A stretch of 5,392 nt of DNA. It comes from Lachnospiraceae bacterium (GTDB lineage: Bacteria > Bacillota_A > Clostridia > Lachnospirales > Lachnospiraceae). The translations under genes were made by a program, and so were the position numbers. Below the pieces are notes generated by a model. It worked only from the letters and a program-made list of their open reading frames with translations. It was not told the origin of the DNA and did not search any database. Below, one piece after another: positions 1 through 3,952 of this stretch. Within the stretch, counting starts at the first letter, position 1. Every line of letters begins with the position of its first letter. The stretch lies in the NCBI GenBank assembly GCA_004556565.1, contig SFGN01000182.1:1-5392 (forward strand), in the 5' to 3' direction.

Positions 1-288
1 TTTAGGTTCTAATATTACACCATTTATATAAGTGCCTGTATTTTTTCTAAATAACTCAATTTTACCCTGAAAAGCCGTTGTATTCCATGAGGGAACAGCG
101 CTCTGATTAGGCTGAAAATAGTTGCCTGTAAAAGTCTGCCCTTCCTCAAAACTGCCGTTAAGCAACTTTCTACTGTCAGAAGTACCTTCGTCTGTGACTG
201 CATATGCGATTCCCGCACAGGCTACCGCTATAATGCAGAGCATTGCCATAACCGCGCGCAGGCTTTTAGCCGCTCTTGTATACTGCAT
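1..288 (-). CDS. Secreted or surface protein, N-terminal part (runs off left edge)
   Basis: The frame is open from an ATG at 288 to base 1, giving 96 codons of a 3'-truncated gene. Residues 1-30 form a classic Sec signal peptide: basic n-region (R5, K8, R11), hydrophobic core at about 12-28, and a likely type I cleavage after AYA at 28-30. The mature part holds LLNGSFEEG (42-50) and VPSWNTTAFQGKIELF (65-80). This NGSFE / W-x-TT / GKIELF pattern recalls beta-sandwich (DUF642- or carbohydrate-binding-like) modules at the N-terminus of Gram-positive surface proteins; that is recalled resemblance, not a search result. The start is supported by GAAAGGAG at 298-305, 9 nt upstream, and by an in-frame TAG just before it. 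Any sortase motif would lie outside the window. It could be an adhesin or pilin-like protein. The reading frame and secretion are firm; the function is not. Confidence 0.78.
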   Translation of the reverse strand, partial: MQYTRAAKSLRAVMAMLCIIAVACAGIAYAVTDEGTSDSRKLLNGSFEEGQTFTGNYFQPNQSAVPSWNTTAFQGKIELFRKNTGTYINGVILEPK

Positions 289-375
289 ACGCTACCGCTC
301 CTTTCTGATCCTCCATTTTGAGCGATAGATAATCCCTCATTAAATGGATTGTCCGCTCGCCAACCGGAAGCCGAT

Positions 376-405
376 ATTTTAACATTTTTCATAAAAAGAC
401 TGCAA
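376..405 (-). promoter_or_regulatory. Candidate sigma-A promoter for the secreted-protein gene
   Basis: On the minus strand, TTGCAG (400-405) and TAAAAT (376-381) are separated by 18 nt. Each differs modestly from consensus. The predicted start near 369 would leave an untranslated leader of about 80 nt before the ATG at 288. Position and orientation fit the secreted-protein gene. Start-site mapping is not available. Confidence 0.45.
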
Positions 406-460
406 AATTCACACATTTCCGTCTGCAAACTTGCAGCCGGTCTGTCATGCGAAAAATCGT

Positions 461-550
461 TTAGATATCATGGCTTTGCGTTTCAGCCTTACTCATTTTT
501 TTATCGACAAGCAACTTCCAAAGCTTGTTGTAACTGACCGTTAAAGACAT
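461..550 (-). pseudogene. Truncated Cro/C1-type helix-turn-helix regulator remnant
   Basis: An ATG at 550 is preceded by an AGGTG ribosome binding site 7 nt upstream. It opens a 29-residue frame starting MSLTVSYNKLWKLLVDKKMS and ending in TAA at 461-463. The segment VSYNKLWKLLVDKKMSKAE closely matches the first helix and turn of small XRE-family regulators of about 65-75 residues (YozG-like) that are common in Clostridia. After KAE the sequence diverges and stops, so the recognition helix and the rest of the domain are missing. I found no convincing continuation in the other two frames downstream. It is most simply a gene broken by deletion or recombination, with its 5' end and ribosome binding site intact. 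It could still produce a tiny peptide, but it should not bind DNA as a normal XRE protein. Confidence 0.62.
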
Positions 551-567
551 TTTTCAGCACCTCGCAA

Positions 568-591
568 GTAGTATTTACTTTGTTGTACTAC
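568..591. repeat. Inverted repeat GTAGTA-12 nt-TACTAC, possible operator
   Basis: Perfect 6-bp arms, GTAGTA (568-573) and TACTAC (586-591), flank a 12-nt spacer. The repeat lies 18 nt upstream of the broken regulator's start codon and overlaps its weak candidate -10 box. Small XRE regulators often bind such dyads to control themselves, so this may be the remnant regulator's old operator. The 6-bp arms are short enough for chance to be possible. Confidence 0.35.
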
Positions 592-610
592 ATGCACATC
601 GCAAATGCAA
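582..610 (-). promoter_or_regulatory. Weak candidate promoter for the regulator remnant
   Basis: On the minus strand, TTGCAT (605-610) and TACAAC (582-587) are separated by 17 nt. Both boxes are imperfect. The -10 box overlaps the GTAGTA/TACTAC dyad, an arrangement typical of autorepression. The flanking 600-680 stretch is AT-rich and contains no gene that I can support. Confidence 0.25.
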
Positions 611-680
611 GAGATTTTATTAACATTTTTTATTTTTTCGCAAAATATTACAATTTTCTGTCATACCATAAACAAAACAC

Positions 681-730
681 AAACAGCCCTGATGAGTTTC
701 AGATTTTTGTCTGTCTCTTCGGGGCTGTTT
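681..730 (-). terminator. Long stem-loop terminator of the sigma-like operon
   Basis: AAACAGCCC (681-689) and GGGCTGTTT (722-730) are perfect 9-bp complements starting 12 nt beyond the stop codon at 743-745. The roughly 32-nt interior can pair further, with CAGA/TCTG around a small A-rich loop. On the minus strand the stem is followed by a T-rich but interrupted tract (TTTGTGTTTTGTTT). The position just after the operon's last gene strongly supports a terminator role. The broken T tract suggests moderate efficiency. Confidence 0.6.
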
Positions 731-742
731 CATTTTATGCGG

Positions 743-1888
743 TTACAAAGATACAACCATATATCTCGGTATGTGCTTTCTACCGGTATTGTGCATAATC
801 CATTCTCCTGCGGTGGCGAAGAAGAAATCGTCCTTTCTGTCGGCATAGATATATCGAACAACATCGTAATCGTCTTCGCCGAAGGTATAGTGGATTTTGC
901 CCCAGTCATTGTTATGATTGGCACAATATTCGTATGTGACCGAGTTATTGTCGGTGGATTTTAGCCGCAGTTCTACAATATGGATGTACTCATCTATAGC
1001 CAGTTCAATCAGCATTTTCTCGTATGCGCCGTTTACAATTTGAAAAGCGGTCTCGGGTGAAGACAACATATGCTCGGCGGCAAGGTCTATGTAGGCTTTG
1101 CCCTTGCGGAACAGCTTGACCGAATTGCCGTTTTCGTCTTTACTATGCTCATAAATACCGTAACATTCCGGGCAAAAACCAAGATGATCGGCTACCATAC
1201 TGCGCTCACGGTAATCAAGGCTTTCGTAGGCAGAAAACAGTGTTTCTGCTTGCCACTGTTTGAAGTATAGCTTTTCGGGGTTTGATGTAGTGTCAACCGT
1301 CACATCCTCCGCCGTGCTTTCACCGTCCTCGTCAGCGTATTTGCGGTAAAAATCGGTGTAGTTCGTGCTGTCAATTCCGGCACGGATAATCTCTTTGGCG
1401 TCCTTAACGCTTTTTCCGATTTCGGCGGCGATTATGGTTATTGTTTCATCATCAAACTTATACTCATATTTTGCATACAGCGCCATTGCCTTTCTGAGCG
1501 TTCGGTATTCGTCCACGCTTTGAACGGAATAACCTGTCCGCATGGTACTGATGTACTTGTCAATCTCGTTTTTTACATAATGCTCTTTGAAAATGACGAA
1601 CGGAACGCCTGTAGAAATATCGTATTTCTGCAGCGCCTTGTAGATACCGAAAATATACGCTTGCTTCAAATCGGCAAAATGCCCTTGCATTGCGGTTTCT
1701 TGCACCGTTTCCATAATAATTGTGTTCAGCCTTGGCTCATAATAGTGGAAGAACCAACCGAGGTATTTTTCGTCCTTTTCAGCAAAGTAAAGAGCAATAT
1801 ACTCCTGAAAATCCTCCATCTTCGGTGGTGCCGGCTTCATACGGTATAAATACAAATCTTCTGTCCACTTTTCGTTTTTCACCGGCAC
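743..1888 (-). CDS. Sigma-70-like factor with interrupted region 4
   Basis: This 381-residue protein resembles a divergent sigma-70 family RNA polymerase subunit, expected to act in the cytoplasm by directing polymerase to particular promoters. Residues 71-118 (FADLKQAYIFGIYKALQKYD and following) match the sigma region 2 pattern. Residues 129-175 contain a region 3-like helix-turn-helix (IAAEIGKSVKDAKEII). Residues 216-298 read as region 4 (SLDYRERSMVADHLGF, then DLAAEHMLSSPETAFQIV). About 27 residues carrying CPEC (239-242) split region 4, and an extra strand-rich tail fills 299-381. The start is GTG at 1888, which overlaps the upstream gene by 10 nt and has AGGA 10 nt upstream. A second GTG at 1882 would give a 4-nt GTGA overlap and is a real alternative. 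Promoter targets are unknown. It could instead be a non-sigma DNA-binding protein derived from that fold. Confidence 0.68.
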   Translation of the reverse strand: MPVKNEKWTEDLYLYRMKPAPPKMEDFQEYIALYFAEKDEKYLGWFFHYYEPRLNTIIMETVQETAMQGHFADLKQAYIFGIYKALQKYDISTGVPFVIFKEHYVKNEIDKYISTMRTGYSVQSVDEYRTLRKAMALYAKYEYKFDDETITIIAAEIGKSVKDAKEIIRAGIDSTNYTDFYRKYADEDGESTAEDVTVDTTSNPEKLYFKQWQAETLFSAYESLDYRERSMVADHLGFCPECYGIYEHSKDENGNSVKLFRKGKAYIDLAAEHMLSSPETAFQIVNGAYEKMLIELAIDEYIHIVELRLKSTDNNSVTYEYCANHNNDWGKIHYTFGEDDYDVVRYIYADRKDDFFFATAGEWIMHNTGRKHIPRYMVVSL

Positions 1889-3021
1889 AATTTCAAATTC
1901 CTGTCCACTTCGGCGTATAACGCCTCTCGGCCCATATCTTTTTTGTATTGTGTTTTTGCGTATTTATCGTCATTTAATGCACGTTGCTTGCGCTCTTTCG
2001 CAATTCGTTTTGCGATTTCGGCGTATTCTTTTGTAATCGTTCCTCTGCCGCACTCGGTGCGAATAGCGGCACAGCGGCGATTATACAGTGAAACTATCGG
2101 ATCATTTTCTGCTTTTTCTTTTCTGTTCAGCACGGCGGCATATTTTCGGCAAGTAATCTTCTTGCCCCGATACAGCTCAGGTGCAATGCCGTAAGAACAG
2201 TATTTCTGCCGCCGTGCGCTTTGCATAAGAAAGTACTTTCCGCAAATTTCACACTTGCGGGGATAGTGTCCGTAGTGCAACCCCTCAAAAAAATCTGTCA
2301 GGATAAAGCTGTAATAGCTGTCGAAATTAAGCCTCTTTGCCACGGTTCCGGTTACGCTTTTTGCATTCTTCTTTACCGATATGTATCTGCCGCTTTGCGT
2401 AAAGTGATGGTCTCCGAAAATCTCCAGTGCTAACGGTAATAAATGCGCCTCGTCCAAGCGTTCCGCCTCGTTAATGCGGTTGCAGAATTTTAATAGGTTC
2501 CCGTGTGCAAGTATCAAATCATCGGCAAGAGTATTGAAGAATAACAATATCGATTTTATCTCTGCAATGTTGTTTTCAATCACAGAAAAATCCGTTGCGG
2601 TTTTCATTCGGTCTGCCGTGCCTGCGGCGATTTCATTCTGTGACAATAAACTGAGCTTTGCTTTGTCGGCAAAGTATCCGCATATCTTCTGCCCGTTTTC
2701 TTCCGTGAAAAGCGTTGTTACCGAATTGCGGATTTCTTCAATATTCATCCCGTCAAACGGTCGCAGTTTTGGTAATGCTTTTAAGGCTTCAAGAATATTG
2801 GCTCCCGTTTTTACAAATTCCGTGATGTTCAAGTATCCGTTACTTAATTGTGTAAGAATATGATAATTCAAATCATCCCGAAACACGGCGATTCGAGCAG
2901 TGGTATCGTTAATATAAAACTGATTAAGCAGATGTGTTGCAAACACTCCGGCGGGATAGCTTTTGCCTCCGAATATTACTCTCCCATCACGGTAATCGGC
3001 AGTAAAAAACGCAGAAATCAT
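1879..3021 (-). CDS. DUF6076-type zinc-finger protein, function unknown
   Basis: This is a 380-residue soluble protein with no signal peptide or membrane segment. The N-terminal half is mixed helical. Residues 254-291 hold a probable zinc site, with Cys257 and Cys260 in KCEICGKYF, Cys275 in RRQKYCSYG, and Cys291 in ITCRKY. A highly basic helical tail follows (about 296-380, rich in RKEK, KRIAKERKQR and YKKDMGRE). The layout and motif recall the DUF6076 family of Clostridia; this is from memory. The frame extends upstream to an ATG at 3111, but the ATG at 3021 has an excellent CTCCTTT-complement site (3028-3034) spaced by 6 nt, so I use it. It is the first gene of a two-gene operon and overlaps the sigma-like gene by 10 nt, implying coupled translation. 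A nucleic-acid-binding or regulatory partner role is inference. No enzymatic motif is visible. Confidence 0.72.
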   Translation of the reverse strand: MISAFFTADYRDGRVIFGGKSYPAGVFATHLLNQFYINDTTARIAVFRDDLNYHILTQLSNGYLNITEFVKTGANILEALKALPKLRPFDGMNIEEIRNSVTTLFTEENGQKICGYFADKAKLSLLSQNEIAAGTADRMKTATDFSVIENNIAEIKSILLFFNTLADDLILAHGNLLKFCNRINEAERLDEAHLLPLALEIFGDHHFTQSGRYISVKKNAKSVTGTVAKRLNFDSYYSFILTDFFEGLHYGHYPRKCEICGKYFLMQSARRQKYCSYGIAPELYRGKKITCRKYAAVLNRKEKAENDPIVSLYNRRCAAIRTECGRGTITKEYAEIAKRIAKERKQRALNDDKYAKTQYKKDMGREALYAEVDRNLKLCR

Positions 3022-3027
3022 TTTTTG

Positions 3028-3034
3028 CTCCTTT
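3028..3034 (-). promoter_or_regulatory. Ribosome binding site that fixes the DUF6076-type start
   Basis: AAAGGAG on the minus strand sits 6 nt before the ATG at 3021. The in-frame ATG at 3111 has no comparable site and lies upstream of the probable transcription start near 3119 by only a few bases, so the shorter protein is preferred. Confidence 0.7.
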
Positions 3035-3054
3035 GCTTCTATTCTATCATAAGC

Positions 3055-3073
3055 ACTGTACCAAAAACTGTAC
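3055..3073. repeat. Direct repeat ACTGTAC x2 in the operon leader
   Basis: ACTGTAC occurs at 3055-3061 and again at 3067-3073, separated by CAAAA, so the repeat has a 12-bp period. It lies between the main promoter (3126-3154) and the start codon of the DUF6076-type gene, just upstream of a second -10-like box (minus-strand TATGAT, 3046-3051). Tandem sites like this may bind a regulator. The binding protein is unknown. Confidence 0.35.
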
Positions 3074-3125
3074 TTGACGCTGTATAGAATCAAAAAGTTC
3101 TGTTCGCACAAGTATTATATATTCT

Positions 3126-3154
3126 ATTATACCGTAAACATCGCTGATTTTCAA
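3126..3154 (-). promoter_or_regulatory. Strong sigma-A promoter of the DUF6076/sigma-like operon
   Basis: On the minus strand, TTGAAA (3149-3154) and a perfect TATAAT (3126-3131) are separated by exactly 17 nt. Transcription would start near 3119, leaving a leader of about 98 nt that contains the ACTGTAC repeats and the ribosome binding site. This is the best promoter match in the window. It suggests the host's housekeeping polymerase transcribes the operon, which makes the sigma-like product a downstream output rather than its own sole activator. Confidence 0.72.
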
Positions 3155-3249
3155 GGCTTACCACCTGTTGCGTTTTTGAAGTTTTGGTTGTTGCTCTGTT
3201 TCGTAAAAAATCTCTGTTTTCCGTTATTATATATAGAAGGCAGGAAATG

Positions 3250-3281
3250 AGCCGTCGAGGTTGCACTCGGCGGCTTTTTTT
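3250..3281 (+). terminator. Strong intrinsic terminator or attenuator upstream of the mob operon
   Basis: AGCCGTCGAG (3250-3259) and CTCGGCGGCT (3266-3275) form a 10-bp stem with one G-U pair around a 6-nt loop, followed directly by seven T residues (3275-3281). The T tract is present only in the plus direction. No plus-strand gene lies upstream in the divergent intergenic region, so the terminator must act on a short transcript that begins between the divergent promoter and here, or on read-through from antisense transcription. An attenuator of the mobilization leader or a small-RNA end is a reasonable reading. Confidence 0.75.
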
Positions 3282-3296
3282 CTGCCAGAAAAACGG

Positions 3297-3304
3297 AAAG
3301 GAGG
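3297..3304 (+). promoter_or_regulatory. Very strong ribosome binding site without a large ORF
   Basis: AAAGGAGG is a near-complete anti-16S match located 16 nt after the terminator. It is followed by ATG at 3309 (4 nt spacing) and another ATG at 3314 (9 nt spacing, the better fit). Both open only tiny frames. A site this good ahead of short frames suggests a translated leader peptide or the intact 5' end of a lost gene. Confidence 0.5.
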
Positions 3305-3308
3305 ATTT

Positions 3309-3401
3309 ATGTTATGGGACTCAAAATCACTCCAAGGCAACGGACAAGAATCATATTCATTTACAAATTTCGCAGCAGATTTTATTAGGCAAATTTGCTG
3401 A
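3309..3401 (+). CDS. Tiny leader ORFs (30 or 24 codons), function unknown
   Basis: Two overlapping tiny frames follow the strong AAAGGAGG site. The ATG at 3309 gives 30 residues (MLWDSKSLQGNGQE...) ending in TGA at 3399-3401. The ATG at 3314 gives 24 very basic residues (MGLKITPRQRTRIIFIYKFR then SRFY) ending in TAG at 3386-3388, and has the better spacing. I recognise neither. The 30-codon frame stops inside the first arm of an inverted repeat (3399-3425), so translating ribosomes would disturb that hairpin, as in leader-peptide control. Alternatives are a degraded gene start or chance. Only one of the two is likely to be translated. Confidence 0.3.
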   Translation: MLWDSKSLQGNGQESYSFTNFAADFIRQIC

Positions 3402-3425
3402 GCCAAAACGCCGATATTTGGCTCA
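3399..3425. repeat. Inverted repeat TGAGCCAAA / TTTGGCTCA
   Basis: Perfect 9-bp arms at 3399-3407 and 3417-3425 flank a 9-nt loop. The right arm's TTTGGCTCAA recurs as a direct copy at 3458-3467, linking this dyad to the next hairpin. Confidence 0.6.
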
Positions 3426-3450
3426 AAACTGTTATTTTGATGCAAAAGTA

Positions 3451-3465
3451 GAGCCACTTTGGCTC
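3451..3465. repeat. Hairpin GAGCCA-ctt-TGGCTC
   Basis: Six-base arms around 3 nt reuse the same GAGCCA/TGGCTC word as the dyad at 3399-3425. The word therefore appears four times within about 65 nt in alternating orientation, suggesting a repeated protein-binding site (iteron-like). Confidence 0.55.
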
Positions 3466-3471
3466 AATAAC

Positions 3472-3562
3472 GAGATATACCCCAATAGGAAAAGAAGCGG
3501 TTTTCACCAGCGAAAGACGGGAGAAGGAAGCCGCTGTTCTTATGCCCTGAGGGGTATGTCTC
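3472..3562. repeat. Long-range inverted repeat enclosing a nested stem
   Basis: GAGATATACCCC (3472-3483) pairs with GGGGTATGTCTC (3551-3562) over 12 positions, with one T-G pair. Inside it, AAGAAGCGG near 3492-3500 can pair with CCGCTGTTCTT near 3531-3541 with a small bulge. The result is a two-tier stem about 90 nt long. It could form as a cruciform or on single-stranded transfer DNA, or fold in RNA. Confidence 0.55.
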
Positions 3563-3577
3563 ATTGTATAACAAGCA

Positions 3578-3603
3578 GGGACTTTGTGTGCCACAGAAGT
3601 CCC
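3578..3603. repeat. Hairpin GGGACTT...AAGTCCC, possible oriT core
   Basis: GGGACTT (3578-3584) pairs with AAGTCCC (3597-3603), and TGTG (3585-3588) pairs with CACA (3592-3595), leaving one bulged G and a 3-nt loop. The hairpin follows GTATAACAAGCA, an arrangement of unpaired flank plus hairpin that resembles relaxase recognition sites. That functional reading is inference. Confidence 0.55.
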
Positions 3604-3608
3604 AATCA

Positions 3609-3624
3609 CAGCCGAAATCGGCTG
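3609..3624. repeat. Short palindrome CAGCCGA-aa-TCGGCTG
   Basis: Seven-base complementary arms flank two bases. In RNA this would fold as a 6-bp stem with a 4-nt loop. It lies between the GGGACTT hairpin and the G/C-rich hairpin at 3630. Confidence 0.5.
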
Positions 3625-3629
3625 CCTCT

Positions 3630-3648
3630 TTGGGGGCGCAGCCCCCAA
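3630..3648 (+). repeat. G/C-rich hairpin just before the mobC-like ribosome binding site
   Basis: TTGGGGGC (3630-3637) and GCCCCCAA (3641-3648) form a perfect 8-bp stem with loop GCA. There is no T tract, so it is not a typical terminator. It ends 9 nt before the AGGAG at 3658-3662. The downstream CCCCC (3650-3654) could compete for the G run, giving an alternative fold near the ribosome binding site. It may stabilise the mRNA, tune translation, or be part of oriT. Confidence 0.55.
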
Positions 3649-3670
3649 TCCCCCGAAAGGAGAGATGTGT

Positions 3671-3946
3671 ATGGGGAAAGATATTCGTATTGCAGTCCGG
3701 GTGACGGCAAAGGAGAAAGAGAGAATCCAGTCCAAAGCCCGAAAATGCGGGCTGAGTACGACTGAATATGTGAAGCAAAGAGCGTTGGGGTACGAGCCGA
3801 GAACGGTTCCGCCTGACGCCCTTTTTACTTGTCTTGAAAAGCTTGGCGAGCTTGCGGACAAGGCGAGTTCACCGGAGCTGGACAAGGAAATTTACACGGT
3901 GCTGAAGCAGATCACAGCAGAATTCCTGCTTCCCGGAAAGGGGTGA
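3671..3946 (+). CDS. mobC: MobC-like ribbon-helix-helix mobilization accessory protein
   Basis: This 91-residue protein has the features of small relaxosome proteins that bind oriT and help the relaxase nick. A short strand, RIAVRVT (6-12), is followed by helix KEKERIQSKARKC (14-26), the turn GLS (27-29) and helix TTEYVKQRALG (30-40). This is the ribbon-helix-helix pattern shared by MobC-type proteins. The C-terminal half is helical. The frame extends upstream to 3584, but AGGAG at 3658-3662 lies 8 nt before the ATG at 3671 and only 2 nt before the ATG at 3665, so 3671 is chosen. The gene ends 6 nt before the relaxase start, and both follow the structured oriT candidate. The gene symbol reflects family resemblance; strict MobC orthology was not tested. 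Confidence 0.8.
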   Translation: MGKDIRIAVRVTAKEKERIQSKARKCGLSTTEYVKQRALGYEPRTVPPDALFTCLEKLGELADKASSPELDKEIYTVLKQITAEFLLPGKG

Positions 3947-3952
3947 TGCGCT

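Larger units (their letters stand above)
3399..3648. other. Structured region, candidate origin of transfer (oriT)
   Basis: About 250 nt directly upstream of the mobC-like gene contain at least six inverted repeats and no supported protein gene. In mobilizable elements the oriT commonly lies beside the relaxosome genes and is made of inverted repeats that the accessory protein and relaxase recognise, so this is the obvious candidate. The nick site cannot be assigned from sequence alone. The stretch around the long dyad and the hairpin at 3578-3603 is the most likely core. Some of these structures may instead act in the mRNA leader. Confidence 0.5.

Noticed and set aside
266..340. 24-codon minus-strand frame MRDYLSLKMEDQKGAVAYAV...
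   Set aside because: It overlaps the start of the secreted-protein gene and has only a weak upstream ribosome binding site. It could be a coupling leader, but nothing beyond an open frame supports it.
228..428. 66-codon minus-strand frame MQTEMCEFCSLF...
   Set aside because: It overlaps the promoter and signal-peptide start of the secreted-protein gene in another frame. The CxxC pair alone is not enough to support it.
605..964. 119-codon plus-strand frame
   Set aside because: It crosses the 681-730 stem-loop and lies antisense to the 3' end of the sigma-like gene, with no ribosome binding site or domain.
1861..1910. Direct repeat CTGTCCACTT at 1861-1870 and 1901-1910
   Set aside because: It lies within coding sequence of two overlapping genes, is only 10 bp long, and has no dyad or further copies. 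Probably chance.
3083..3127. TATAGAAT and ATTCTAT as a possible inverted repeat
   Set aside because: The arms are 7-8 bp of AT-rich sequence in an AT-rich promoter region, so chance pairing is likely.
3184..3765. 193-codon plus-strand open frame across the mob leader
   Set aside because: It runs through the intrinsic terminator, the hairpin array and the start of the mobC-like gene, has no good ribosome binding site, and gives a low-complexity basic product with no recognisable domain.
3385..3885. 166-codon minus-strand open frame
   Set aside because: It is antisense to the inverted-repeat region and the mobC-like gene, has no ribosome binding site of note, and no family resemblance.
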